Origin: 79-D21 sp022839995
Lineage (GTDB): Bacteria > Synergistota > Synergistia > Synergistales > 79-D21
Direction of reading: 5' to 3'
Length of the DNA: 64,000 bases
Assembly: GCA_022839995.1 (NCBI GenBank)
Contig: JALHIN010000009.1
Coordinates: forward strand, 1-64,000
In this document: positions 42,765 to 50,951 of the stretch, piece by piece
Layout: every line of letters begins with the position of its first letter
Numbering within the stretch: position 1 is the stretch's first letter
Made by a program: the position numbers and the translations under genes
The notes under the pieces: generated by a model
Seen by the model: the letters and a program-made list of their open reading frames with translations, nothing else
Databases searched by the model: none
What the model was told of the DNA's origin: nothing

Positions 42765-43466
42765 TCATCCCTGGTCTTCCAGGGAGATGCTTTCCTGCAA
42801 GGTGTGATAAACCCGCTCGATATGGGTTCCCGCGATTTTCGCCGCCAGCTTGGAGTCGTGGTCGACGATGGCGGTGTATAGACCAGAATGTTCCTTGAGG
42901 AACGCCTGTTTGTCGGTCAGGCGGCTGTAGATCCTGTCATGGGCGGCCATGATGAGGTTGAAGGTCATCTTGACGATGTTAACGAAGATGAAGTTGTGGG
43001 TTGCCTCGGCAAGGGCGAGGTGAAAGTCGAAGTCGTTCTGAGCCCGGTGGCTCGTTGATTCCAGGTTCTGCTCGGTGCGGGAAAGGATGCGGCGGAGTTT
43101 CGTCAGGTCGGCAGGGAGAGCTCGCTTGGCGGCCTCTGCCGCGATTGCGGGGTCGATGATCCGCCTGGCCTCCATCAGTTCCAGCACGGCGGCACCCTCC
43201 AGGGTGATGTTGCGGGATTCCCCGGTTTCCGTGACGGGCCTCCGGACAAACCGCCCTTTACCGGGTACGCTTTCAATGAGGCCGATCAGCTCCAGGACTC
43301 GGAACGCCTCCCGCAGCGAGCTGCGGCTCACTCCGAGGTCCTCCATCATCTGGCGTTCGGGCGGAAGAGGATCGCCGGGCCGGAGCTCGCCCCGGGAGAT
43401 GAGATCCTTGAGTTCTTCGACGACCTTCTCGTAGATCCGGGTCGCCTTGACCTTCTTGGTTTCCAT
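42765..43466 (-). CDS. FadR-subfamily GntR transcriptional regulator
   Basis: 233 residues. The winged helix-turn-helix (about 8-75) shows GELRPGDPLPPERQMMEDLGV and VSRSSLREAFRVLELIGLIE; the all-helical FCD ligand domain follows with DFDFHLALAEATHN (metal/ligand Asp and His) and EHSGLYTAIVDHD. FadR-type regulators with FCD domains bind carboxylic acids. It heads the operon and probably controls it and itself in response to citrate, isocitrate or a related acid; that is inference. AAGGAGGGG lies five bases before the ATG. Confidence 0.93.
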   Translation of the reverse strand: METKKVKATRIYEKVVEELKDLISRGELRPGDPLPPERQMMEDLGVSRSSLREAFRVLELIGLIESVPGKGRFVRRPVTETGESRNITLEGAAVLELMEARRIIDPAIAAEAAKRALPADLTKLRRILSRTEQNLESTSHRAQNDFDFHLALAEATHNFIFVNIVKMTFNLIMAAHDRIYSRLTDKQAFLKEHSGLYTAIVDHDSKLAAKIAGTHIERVYHTLQESISLEDQG

Positions 43467-43481
43467 GGAACCCCTCCTTGC

Positions 43482-43499
43482 GTGGACCACCCAGTGCAC
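43482..43499 (-). promoter_or_regulatory. Candidate operator over the start site of the regulator operon
   Basis: GTGGACCACCCAGTGCAC has palindromic ends (GTG/CAC), and TGGACCACCCA within it has the TGGnnnnnCCA form typical of GntR-family sites. It directly follows the -10 element on the minus strand, where a bound repressor would block initiation. Assignment to the adjacent regulator is inference. Confidence 0.4.
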
Positions 43500-43526
43500 T
43501 ATATCCCTAGGCAGGGGCGTATGCAA
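43498..43526 (-). promoter_or_regulatory. Sigma-70 promoter of the citrate/isocitrate operon
   Basis: On the minus strand TTGCAT and TATAGT are separated by exactly 17 bases. The expected start is about 25 bases before the regulator's ATG. No other good promoter is visible between the regulator and citF. Confidence 0.65.
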
Positions 43527-43712
43527 GGGGAAGCAGGGCGTCTGAATATTAAGATATTTTACAGTCAATTCGGGATAAATCGGCCGGTAAAAAGCAAAGG
43601 ACCAACGAATGGGTCCGACCAAAAAACGCTAGGCAGGGCTACTGTTCAGACCGCCATCCAAATGGAGGGGATTTCGAATTGAACCAGCACTCCCGCATCG
43701 GTAAAATGGCCC
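43527..43712. other. AT-rich intergenic region between divergent operons
   Basis: A non-coding part of a 320-base gap. It has a strongly AT-rich core (about 43540-43605) with TTGACT and TAATAT on the minus strand at unsuitable spacing, and a short inverted repeat GGACC/GGTCC near 43600. Apart from the promoters listed on either side I see no RNA gene or open reading frame with a ribosome-binding site. Confidence 0.5.
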
Positions 43713-43742
43713 TTGTTTGAGCTATGCTCAGCACGGTATATG
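43713..43742 (+). promoter_or_regulatory. Possible promoter for the rhodanese/AMIN gene
   Basis: TTGTTT and TATATG are separated by 18 bases, 45 bases upstream of the TTG start codon. A small repeat GAGC/GCTC lies in the spacer. Moderate match only. Confidence 0.4.
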
Positions 43743-43786
43743 ATAAAAAACCTCACGTCGAACCCAATCCGAAGGAGGGTCCCCAA

Positions 43787-45376
43787 TTGAAGTGGAAAAC
43801 GAAGGCGTTGCCCCTCTTGCTGTCTTTTTCGCTCGTTCTTGCCGCTGGAGGCGTTTCCTTTGCGGCTCCGGTCAAGGCGGTTTCCCCGAAGCCTGCGGCG
43901 AGTGCCCCGGCGCCTGCCGCAAAGCTGCCGGGTGGAGCAACGGGGCGCGAGGCCTTTTTCGTCTCCCTGGATTGGCTCAAGGAGAACACGAGAGGCGTCG
44001 TGCTTCTCGACGCCCGCCCCGCTTCGCTGTACAGCGGAGGACATATCCCAAGGGCCGTGAACGCGGAGTGGCAGTCATTCAGCTCGATGAAAGGGCTTCC
44101 CGGGAGCCGCGGATGGGCGACGCTGCTGGCTCCGAAATCCCTGGCTGCGCGCATCGGGGCGCTGGGGATCGACGGAACCCGGCCGGTCATCGTCTACGGT
44201 GAGCCTGGGAGCTGGGGGCAGGAAGGGTTCGTGGCCCTGGCGCTCCGGATGGCCGGGGTGCCGGGGGTCCGCGTCCTGGACGGGGGATGGCCGGCCTGGC
44301 GGGCAGCGGGCCTTCCGGTGACAAAAGAAGTTCCTGCACCCCGCCCTGCGAATTTCGTCATGAAATCCTTCCGGAACGACTTGCTGGCTACGGTCGAGTA
44401 TATCCGCGAAAGGATGGGATCCGCCAAGCTGCTCGATGTCCGGACCCTCGAGGAGTACAAGGGGGCCAGGTACTTCAGCGAGAAGAGGGGCGGGCATCTC
44501 CCGGGAGCGATCCTCGTTCCCTACAACCACCTGATCGGACGGGACGGCCTCCTTCTGCCCGACGAGGACCTGAGGGCATTGTTCGGGAAAGCCGGGCTCG
44601 CGCCCGAAGACGAAATCATCGTTTACGATACGGCGGGTGTCCGGTCTGCCTATGTGACTTGGGTCCTGCTGATGCTGGGCTACGGAAACGTGAAAAACTA
44701 CGATGCCTCCTTCCACGAATGGGCGGGCATCCCCGAGCTGTCCGTGGAGACCGGGGATCCCGGCGAGCTGCCGGCTTTGGTCGCGGCTCCCGCCCCGGCG
44801 AAAGGAGCTTTGGAAAATCCCCCCTTGTCACACGCCGCGGAGGCCTCGACGGTTTCGGCCGACGCTTCCCAGCCCGCGGGGGGAAACCCGCAGCCCGTGA
44901 AGCAGGTGCCGATCGCCATCCCACCGGTCTCTCCGGATGTCGTTCCCCAGTCGGCTGACCTGAAGCCCCAGCCCCTGAAACCGATCCCGATCGTGGAACA
45001 GCCGGCACCGGAGGAGGTCAAAGCAGAGGAGGCGAAACCGGTTCCGTCCGCATTGACGCAATCCCCGGTCCCTACGGTGGCTCGAATCACCGCTATCCGC
45101 TGGAACAAGGAAGGGAGGAAGATCAGGGCGGTAGTTGACCTGGACCGGGTTTCGGAGCCTCGGATCCTGATGAAACCCGGCTTCGTGGAACTTTCCTTCG
45201 AAGCGTTGCCGGCCGCAACGCTTCCGGGCCTGCCTTCCCCCTACGGCAAGGAGGTTTCGGTCGTCCTGGTGGAATCGACAGGAAAATCGGTCCTACGCTT
45301 TTCTCACACGGCAAAAAATGTCAGGAATTTCCAACTGGAAAAACCCTACCGGATTGTCCTCGACTTCCAGTTCTGA
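43787..45376 (+). CDS. Exported tandem rhodanese-like protein with C-terminal AMIN domain, no cysteine
   Basis: 529 residues. A signal peptide (about 5-26, ALPLLLSFSLVLAAGG) and an Ala/Pro linker precede two rhodanese folds: VVLLDARPASLYSGGHIPRA to RVLDGGWPAWRAAGLPV, and LLDVRTLEEYKG to NYDASFHEWAGIP. The second active-site loop reads VYDTAGVRSAY where sulfurtransferases have YC; the first reads VYGEPGSWGQ. I find no cysteine anywhere, so neither fold can transfer sulfur by the usual route. A proline-rich linker leads to a C-terminal AMIN-type domain (VARITAIRWN to YRIVLDFQF), which in other proteins binds the envelope. A TTG start has GGAGGG upstream. Confidence 0.82.
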   Translation: MKWKTKALPLLLSFSLVLAAGGVSFAAPVKAVSPKPAASAPAPAAKLPGGATGREAFFVSLDWLKENTRGVVLLDARPASLYSGGHIPRAVNAEWQSFSSMKGLPGSRGWATLLAPKSLAARIGALGIDGTRPVIVYGEPGSWGQEGFVALALRMAGVPGVRVLDGGWPAWRAAGLPVTKEVPAPRPANFVMKSFRNDLLATVEYIRERMGSAKLLDVRTLEEYKGARYFSEKRGGHLPGAILVPYNHLIGRDGLLLPDEDLRALFGKAGLAPEDEIIVYDTAGVRSAYVTWVLLMLGYGNVKNYDASFHEWAGIPELSVETGDPGELPALVAAPAPAKGALENPPLSHAAEASTVSADASQPAGGNPQPVKQVPIAIPPVSPDVVPQSADLKPQPLKPIPIVEQPAPEEVKAEEAKPVPSALTQSPVPTVARITAIRWNKEGRKIRAVVDLDRVSEPRILMKPGFVELSFEALPAATLPGLPSPYGKEVSVVLVESTGKSVLRFSHTAKNVRNFQLEKPYRIVLDFQF

Positions 45377-45388
45377 GGAGGCTGGCAA

Positions 45389-47029
45389 ATGGTCTATACG
45401 GTCACGGAGGAAGGAAACGGGTCGTTCGAGAGCGACAGGCCCATGAATGGCATCGACGTCCTGTCAAGGGACGGGAGGAGGGCCGGCAATATCGTGGCCT
45501 GGCGGGTCAACCGCTACCTTCGCCCCCTTTGCTGGGAAGTTGCGGAGGACTGCACGGTCTCGTTTGTCGATACATCCTGCTTCGAAGGGAAGGAGGTCTA
45601 CCGCAGGACGCTCACGTTCCTTCTCGTCCTGGCCTGCAGGAAGGCGTTGGGCAAGGAAGTGCTGGTCCGCCATTCGCTCAGCGATGGCTACTACTGCGAA
45701 ATTCCCGGAGAGGAGCTGGAGGCAGGGCAGGTGGCGGCGATCCGGCAGGCGATGAACGACCTGGTGAAGGAGGACCGGCCCGTCGAGCGTGAACTCCTTT
45801 CCCTCGACCGGGCGAGAACTCTCTTAGAGGCGCAGGGGAACCGGGAAAAGGCGGAGCTGTTGAGGTGGATCGGGATCGATCCCGTCGAAACCTACTGGGT
45901 TGGGGACCGGATCGGCTTTTTCTACGGGCCCCTGGCCCCATCGACCGGCGCGGTTGAGGTGTTCGACCTCGTCCTGCACGCGCCCGGAATGGTCCTCCGT
46001 TTCCCCACCGTGGCCTCTCCAGCCGGGCTTCCGCCGTTCCAGCCGCCGAAGCAGCTTTCCGACGTCTTCCTCGAATACTCGGGCTGGCTGGATATCCTGG
46101 GCATCAGCACCATGGAAAGCCTCCACAGGGCAGTCGCCAAGGGGAAGGGCACCGAACTGATCCTCATTTCAGAGGCCCTCCATTCCCAACGGCTGAACCG
46201 GATCGCCGAAACCGTGGCATCCAGGCCGAACTGCCGCATGGTCTGCATCGCCGGTCCTTCCGGCTCGGGCAAGACCACAACCGCCCACCGCCTGGCGATC
46301 CAGCTGGCGGTTTGCGGGAAACGAACGAAGATCCTTTGCATGGACGACTACTTCCTGGAAAGGAGCCAAACCCCGCGGGACGGAGAAGGCAATTACGATT
46401 TCGAAGCCATCGAGGCGCTGGATCTCAAGTTGCTGAATTGCCACATTACGGAACTCCTGGAAGGCAGGCCCGTCCGGCTTCCGCGTTTCGATTTTCTGAA
46501 CGGGACGAGAGAAAGCGGTCCGGAGCTGCTTCTGGAGCCCGGGGAAATCCTGATCATCGAAGGAATTCACGGTCTCAACGACCAGGTGGGGCTGGGCGTT
46601 CCCGGCTCCGAAAAATTCCTTCTCTACCTGTCCCCGCTCACCGGGGTCAACCTGGACCGCCACAACCGGACCAGCACGACGGACAACCGGCTTTTGAGGC
46701 GTCTGGTCAGGGATTACCGCACGCGGGGAAAAAAGCCGGAGGCGACACTTCTCCAGTGGCCGTCAGTGATCCGAGGAGCCGCCCGCCATATTTTCCCCTA
46801 CCAGGAACGGGCCGATTCAATGTTCAATTCCGCCCTTGTCTATGAGCTCTCTGTCCTAAAGGGATACGCAGAACCGCTCCTACGGCGGATTCGCGAGGAG
46901 TCGCCCGTTTTCGGCGAAGCCCAGAGGCTCCTGGACCTCCTTCGGTACGCCCCCTTCATCCCGGCAGATGACGTTCCCAACCATTCGATCCTGAGGGAGT
47001 TCATCGGCGGGAGCTGTTTCAGGGTCTGA
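45389..47029 (+). CDS. Nucleoside (uridine) kinase with ThrRS-like N-terminal domains
   Basis: 546 residues. The N-terminal half resembles the threonyl-tRNA synthetase accessory region (LVRHSLSDGYYCEIPGEEL is like the TGS/SAD second domain), and residues from about 285 form a uridine-kinase-like P-loop domain: Walker A CIAGPSGSGKTTTAHRL, then ILCMDDYFLERSQTPRD and LIIEGIHGLND. Such fusions are common in anaerobes and are annotated as nucleoside kinases; true substrate specificity is not settled. GAGGAGG precedes the ATG. It follows the rhodanese/AMIN gene after 12 bases, so the two are likely cotranscribed. Confidence 0.88.
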   Translation: MVYTVTEEGNGSFESDRPMNGIDVLSRDGRRAGNIVAWRVNRYLRPLCWEVAEDCTVSFVDTSCFEGKEVYRRTLTFLLVLACRKALGKEVLVRHSLSDGYYCEIPGEELEAGQVAAIRQAMNDLVKEDRPVERELLSLDRARTLLEAQGNREKAELLRWIGIDPVETYWVGDRIGFFYGPLAPSTGAVEVFDLVLHAPGMVLRFPTVASPAGLPPFQPPKQLSDVFLEYSGWLDILGISTMESLHRAVAKGKGTELILISEALHSQRLNRIAETVASRPNCRMVCIAGPSGSGKTTTAHRLAIQLAVCGKRTKILCMDDYFLERSQTPRDGEGNYDFEAIEALDLKLLNCHITELLEGRPVRLPRFDFLNGTRESGPELLLEPGEILIIEGIHGLNDQVGLGVPGSEKFLLYLSPLTGVNLDRHNRTSTTDNRLLRRLVRDYRTRGKKPEATLLQWPSVIRGAARHIFPYQERADSMFNSALVYELSVLKGYAEPLLRRIREESPVFGEAQRLLDLLRYAPFIPADDVPNHSILREFIGGSCFRV

Positions 47030-47048
47030 CCGGCCTTCGGGAAACAGC

Positions 47049-47085
47049 GAAAGGGCCGGGGGGCTTTTCGCCCCCCGGCCCTTTC
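47049..47085. terminator. Strong bidirectional hairpin
   Basis: GAAAGGGCCGGGGGG and CCCCCCGGCCCTTTC form a perfect 15-bp stem around a seven-base loop, between the convergent kinase and small zinc-ribbon genes. The A/T ends of the stem give short U-runs both ways. Confidence 0.8.
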
Positions 47086-47097
47086 GCTCGCGGTCTC

Positions 47098-47283
47098 CTA
47101 CAGCGCGACCGGATTGCAGAGGTTGCCGGCTTCTTTGGCAACCCGTCCGCAGTTTGCGCAGACGAATTTCCCGTCTTTCACCATTTCCTTGTAGTGTTCC
47201 AGGTCGGCTTCCACCATTCCCATGTTCTGGTAGTAGCAAAGGTGATTCTCGTGGTCCGGATGCGGCCAGCCCAGCTTCGGCAT
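47098..47283 (-). CDS. Small zinc-ribbon-like protein, unrecognised
   Basis: 61 residues. The second half reads FVCANCGRVAKEAGNLC, three cysteines in a CxxC...C pattern, with a further Cys (HLCYY) and His residues in the first half, so a metal site is likely. GGGAGGG lies eight bases before the ATG. It is flanked by terminator hairpin and the DUF2207 gene. I do not recognise a named family; it may be a small regulatory or assembly protein. Confidence 0.75.
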   Translation of the reverse strand: MPKLGWPHPDHENHLCYYQNMGMVEADLEHYKEMVKDGKFVCANCGRVAKEAGNLCNPVAL

Positions 47284-47361
47284 ACCTTTCCCTCCCTTGT
47301 TTGATAGTTGAGATGCCAATTCATTATACTGCAACGGTGAGGAGAGGCCAAGGAGAAAGGA

Positions 47362-49338
47362 TTACCAGCCGCCTCCACCTCCGCCGCCTCCACCTCCGCC
47401 GGAACCGCCCCCGCCGCCTCCGCCCCCGCCTCCGAAGCCCGAGCGGCTGCCGGGAGCTACGGAGGCCGAGGAAACTGCGCCGGAGAAGCTGGAGCCGAAA
47501 TTCGAGGCGAAAGAACCGACATTGAACCCCCGGATGGCGTCCCCCATGTACCAGGACGGGCGGTAACCGCCCTGCCACGATTCGGGAGCCTTGCCTTCCG
47601 CAGCCATTCGGGCGAACACGTCCGAGAACTGTTCAGACCACTCCTGTTCCACTCCCAGGGCCAGGGCATAGGGCAGGAACCGCTCGAAAAGCTCCGGAGT
47701 CCGGTCGGGAGGGTTCAGCCGGTTGAGCCGGTCTGCTTCCGCGACCGAAAGGTACAGGCGGAAGCCCTCGATTTCGTCCATGGCCTTCCTGCCGGCCGGG
47801 GTCCTTGCCTTCAGGAGCCATGCAAAAAGGACATTTGAAAGGACGAGGAGGACGACTGCGGCAAGGAGTGGCCAGGAAACCGCCTGGGCCAGGCCGGTTC
47901 CCATGAGTCCCAGGGCGGATGAAAGCGGGAGGGTGAAGACGGCGAGAAAGAGCAGGCGGACCAGGGCAGAACCCCGCCTGGGGCCGTTTTTCAGGGCCTT
48001 GACCTGTTTGACGATGGCCGCCCCGAAGGCAAGGGCGATCAGCGTCATGACCGGGAAAACGAAGGCGAAGGCGATGTTTTGAGGCAGGTTCCCGATGTTC
48101 GGGTCCAGGATCACTCCCAGGACCAGGGAGAGAACCGTCAGAAGAACACCGATGACGAAGAAACGCGTGTTCCGGACGAAGGCCTTTCCGTAGTGGCGGT
48201 TTTTCAGGAGGTCCTTCAGGGCCGTCACGGCCCCGCTGAAAACGGTGTGGTTGGCCTGGTCCACCGCGAGCGTTTCGTGCATCCCGACGAGGGGATAAAC
48301 GGCTACCCGCTCTTCCGCGTCGAGGAAGGTGAAATCGAATTTCGGCCCACGCCGGAGGAAATACTGCTTCCCCTCCTGTTCGATGGTCAGGAAGCCTTTC
48401 ACGGCGGCACCGAGCAGGGTGGCCGTAAAGCAGCGTTCGTCGTATCCCATCCGGTAGAGATAGCGGACTCCTGCAGGGGAGTAGCCCTCCGGGGGGGCAA
48501 AGCGGGGGATGATCGTTCCGGGGCGCGGATCCCGTCCATACCGCAACCAGACAAGGAGATAGTAGAGCAGCACGACCGCAAGCCCTGCGAAAAGGGCGAT
48601 CCGCCCTGCGTTGTCCCGGAATTTCCACTTGAGCCGGTCAAGGGACGAGGGCTCGGGAACGATTCCTTTCGGCCATCCTGCGACGATGGAAAACCCCTCG
48701 CCCGGAAGCAGGGGGCGGGTCGTCACGAATCGCGGCGTTCCGTCCGCCTCTTTGAGGATGCGGAAATCCCTTCCCCGTTCCCCCATTTTCCCGGTGTAGG
48801 CTTCCGTCATCGTGATGCCGGCTTTCCCAGGCAGGGTGACGACGCACCACGCTGAGTCGATCGGAAATCGCCATCCGTTTCCGGTCACGTTCCAGTACAG
48901 TTCGTCATGATCCCGGAAAAAGCCAATTTGCCGGGCTGTCCGGTAGACCAGGGTATAGGTATGGATCCCCGGCTGGAGGAACCGCTCCGGGTTCCCGATG
49001 AAAACCCGCTTGCCGTTCGAGGCGGGCTTGACTTCGTAGGGTTCTGGACGCCCGTCCCGCAGCACGGCCAGGACCTCGAAGGGAACGACCACGGTGCTCC
49101 CGTCCTGTGCCCGGTAGAGGGTCGGGAAGTCCCTGTAGATCCCCCGCCGGATGGCGATTCCCTCGGCGCGGACGCGAAGGCTTTCGGTGACCTGCAGCGA
49201 AGCGTCCTTTCCGACGGCGATTTCGCTTCCGAATTCGAGGATCCTTTCCTCCGCATGCGGGCGTCCCGGGAACAGGCCCAGCAGGACTGTGACGAGGAGG
49301 AACAGGAAGAGGGCCAGGCGCCGGGCTTGGGTCATCAT
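47362..49338 (-). CDS. DUF2207 membrane protein with glycine-rich C terminus
   Basis: 658 residues. A signal peptide (about 8-28) is followed by the DUF2207 extracellular domain with RVRAEGIAIRRGIYRDFPTLY and GNGWRFPIDSAWCVV. Membrane helices lie near LFAGLAVVLLYYLLVWLRYG and two more in the second half. The protein ends in a long Gly/Ser tract, a frequent feature of this family. The function is unknown. It follows lemA by 12 bases, a pairing seen in many bacteria. Confidence 0.88.
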   Translation of the reverse strand: MMTQARRLALFLFLLVTVLLGLFPGRPHAEERILEFGSEIAVGKDASLQVTESLRVRAEGIAIRRGIYRDFPTLYRAQDGSTVVVPFEVLAVLRDGRPEPYEVKPASNGKRVFIGNPERFLQPGIHTYTLVYRTARQIGFFRDHDELYWNVTGNGWRFPIDSAWCVVTLPGKAGITMTEAYTGKMGERGRDFRILKEADGTPRFVTTRPLLPGEGFSIVAGWPKGIVPEPSSLDRLKWKFRDNAGRIALFAGLAVVLLYYLLVWLRYGRDPRPGTIIPRFAPPEGYSPAGVRYLYRMGYDERCFTATLLGAAVKGFLTIEQEGKQYFLRRGPKFDFTFLDAEERVAVYPLVGMHETLAVDQANHTVFSGAVTALKDLLKNRHYGKAFVRNTRFFVIGVLLTVLSLVLGVILDPNIGNLPQNIAFAFVFPVMTLIALAFGAAIVKQVKALKNGPRRGSALVRLLFLAVFTLPLSSALGLMGTGLAQAVSWPLLAAVVLLVLSNVLFAWLLKARTPAGRKAMDEIEGFRLYLSVAEADRLNRLNPPDRTPELFERFLPYALALGVEQEWSEQFSDVFARMAAEGKAPESWQGGYRPSWYMGDAIRGFNVGSFASNFGSSFSGAVSSASVAPGSRSGFGGGGGGGGGGSGGGGGGGGGGGW

Positions 49339-49350
49339 CTGCAGTTCCGC

Positions 49351-49908
49351 CTAATTGAAACGCACCTGCGGGGCCTTGCGTTCCGCATCGTCTTCCAGTT
49401 CGAAGAAATCCGCCTTCGCGAAGCCGGAAAGCCGAGCGACGAGGTTGCTGGGGAAACTGTCGACGAGGACGTTGTTTTCCCGGACCGTCCCGTTGTAGTA
49501 ACGGCGTGCCATCTGGACCTGGTCCTCGATCTCCGCCAGGCTCTTCTGGAGTTCCAGGAAGTTCGTGTTTGCCTTCAGTTCGGGATAGGCTTCCGCCACG
49601 GCGAAAAGCGTCCGAAGGGAGGCCGTCAGGGCGCTTTCCGCGGCGGCCTGCTCCCGGACCGAACCCGCGCTGACCGACTGGGCACGGCTCGCGGCGATTT
49701 TTTCGAAAAGTTCCTTCTCGTGCCCGGCATAGCCCTTGACGGTTTCCACGAGGTTGGGGACCAGGTCCACCCTCCGCTTGAGCTGGACGTCTATCCCGCT
49801 CCATGCCTCGGCCATCAGGTTCCGAAGCCGGACAAAACGGTTGTAGACGGAAACGGACCAGGCAAACACCAGGGCGACGACGGCGGCGAAAATTCCGATC
49901 ATGAGCAT
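49351..49908 (-). CDS. lemA: LemA-family protein
   Basis: 185 residues. One N-terminal membrane helix (MLMIGIFAAVVALVFAWSVSV) precedes a helical bundle with YNRFVRLRNLMAEAWSGIDV, the LemA signature, and RRVDLVPNLVETVKGYAGHE. The ATG at 49908 has TGGAGGA seven bases upstream; a longer in-frame start at 49944 has no such site. LemA proteins are of unknown biochemical role and are often linked to membrane stress and DUF2207 proteins, as here. Confidence 0.93.
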   Translation of the reverse strand: MLMIGIFAAVVALVFAWSVSVYNRFVRLRNLMAEAWSGIDVQLKRRVDLVPNLVETVKGYAGHEKELFEKIAASRAQSVSAGSVREQAAAESALTASLRTLFAVAEAYPELKANTNFLELQKSLAEIEDQVQMARRYYNGTVRENNVLVDSFPSNLVARLSGFAKADFFELEDDAERKAPQVRFN

Positions 49909-49979
49909 GAGGATTCCTCCAATCGGCATAGGGATCGAGTCCATTGTAGCCGATGCGTGCGGGGTGCTTCCCCAGGTGA

Positions 49980-49999
49980 TAGAATTGCAACCGGTTGAA
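49980..49999 (+). promoter_or_regulatory. LacI-type operator overlapping a -10 element
   Basis: TTGCAACCGGTTGAA contains the perfect palindrome AACCGGTT with partly symmetric flanks, close to the TGnAACCGGTTnCA form of LacI-family sites. It follows TAGAAT (49980-49985) and lies 18 bases before the LacI-type gene. It fits autoregulation. Confidence 0.55.
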
Positions 50000-50016
50000 C
50001 GAAAGGGGCGTGCAGC

Positions 50017-50853
50017 ATGAGGGTCACGATGGTCCAGGTGGCCAGGGAGGCGGGGGTCGACAAGGCCACGGTCAGCCGGGCCCTGAAAGGGGACCCGAGG
50101 ATTTCCCTCGCCACGCGAGAGAAGGTCTGGGAAGCGGTCAAAAGGCTTGGATACGAACCGGATGCCGTGGCGAAAGGGCTCTCCAGCAGGAAAAGCGGGA
50201 TGGTCGCGGTGGTTTTCCGGACGCTGGCACCCGGGTGGACGGGCAGTTTCCTGTCCGGTGTCGAACGAGTCCTGGCCAAGGGAAGGACGGACTTCATGGT
50301 CCGTTCGACAGGAGGTGTCCCGTGCACCTGGGACAGCCTCCTGAGAACCCTTACGGCCCGCCGCATCGACGGCCTGCTCTGCCTGGATCCCCAGCTTCGG
50401 AAAAACCCGGGCATCCCGGTGGTGACGGTGGGGTTCCGCCTTGAAGGGGCATGTTCCGTCCTCATCGACACGGAGGAGGGGATCCGGCAGCTACGGGCCA
50501 TTTCCCGTGGTGCGCCGGTCGTCTACCGGCGGGGAGCGGAGGCCCTGTTTCCAGAGATGGAGGAGCGGCTCGAAGAAGGAGAAACACAGGCGAGGGAGCA
50601 AGATGAATGGGTGTTCTGCGATGGGGTGGATCCAGCCCCGGGGGAACGGGCGGTCGTATCCTGGGGACGAGGGACGGATTGCGGACACGGGGGGCTTTTC
50701 AGGCTCGTCTGGCCTGCCTTTGAAACCGGGGTCCTTGCGGCACGTCTTCTCCTGAACGCCCTGAAGGGGCAGGGAGCGCTTCCGGACGTCGTCCTGGTGC
50801 AGCCGCGCGTGCAAGGCAAGGATGCCCGCGGAGGATGCGAAGAAATTGTCTGA
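50017..50853 (+). CDS. LacI-family regulator with shortened sensor domain
   Basis: 278 residues against about 330-340 for the family. The DNA-binding part is complete: MVQVAREAGVDKATVSRALKGDPRIS and the hinge YEPDAVAKGLSSRKSGMVAVV. The sensor part is recognisable (RRIDGLLCLDPQ, PVVTVGF) but the second subdomain is reduced and lacks the usual order of motifs, so ligand binding may differ or be lost. A possible operator lies just upstream. Downstream is a transport operon which it may control; that is inference. Confidence 0.85.
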   Translation: MRVTMVQVAREAGVDKATVSRALKGDPRISLATREKVWEAVKRLGYEPDAVAKGLSSRKSGMVAVVFRTLAPGWTGSFLSGVERVLAKGRTDFMVRSTGGVPCTWDSLLRTLTARRIDGLLCLDPQLRKNPGIPVVTVGFRLEGACSVLIDTEEGIRQLRAISRGAPVVYRRGAEALFPEMEERLEEGETQAREQDEWVFCDGVDPAPGERAVVSWGRGTDCGHGGLFRLVWPAFETGVLAARLLLNALKGQGALPDVVLVQPRVQGKDARGGCEEIV

Positions 50854-50860
50854 CAGAAAA

Positions 50861-50887
50861 AGTTTAGTTATACATTATAAATAAACT
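50861..50887. promoter_or_regulatory. AT-rich inverted repeat upstream of a consensus promoter
   Basis: AGTTTAGTTAT and ATAAATAAACT are complementary at 10 of 11 positions, separated by five bases. The core TTATACATTATAA resembles Fur/PerR-type boxes in composition. It ends four bases before the -35 element of the next promoter. The surrounding genome is very GC-rich, so such a site stands out. Confidence 0.5.
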
Positions 50888-50891
50888 GATG

Positions 50892-50920
50892 TTGACAGGA
50901 TTTTTGACTTCTGGTATAAA
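50892..50920 (+). promoter_or_regulatory. Consensus sigma-70 promoter
   Basis: TTGACA and TATAAA with a 17-base spacer, a full -35 match and five of six at -10. The expected start is near 50927. It drives the small CxxC protein and probably the importer genes through a terminator-like hairpin. Confidence 0.85.
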
Positions 50921-50951
50921 GACCCAAAGAAATTGGAACGGAGGATAACGG

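Noticed and set aside
47362..47450. Repeat array of GCC/CCG-rich triplets
   Set aside because: It is the coding sequence for the glycine-rich end of the DUF2207 protein, not a CRISPR or microsatellite of separate interest.
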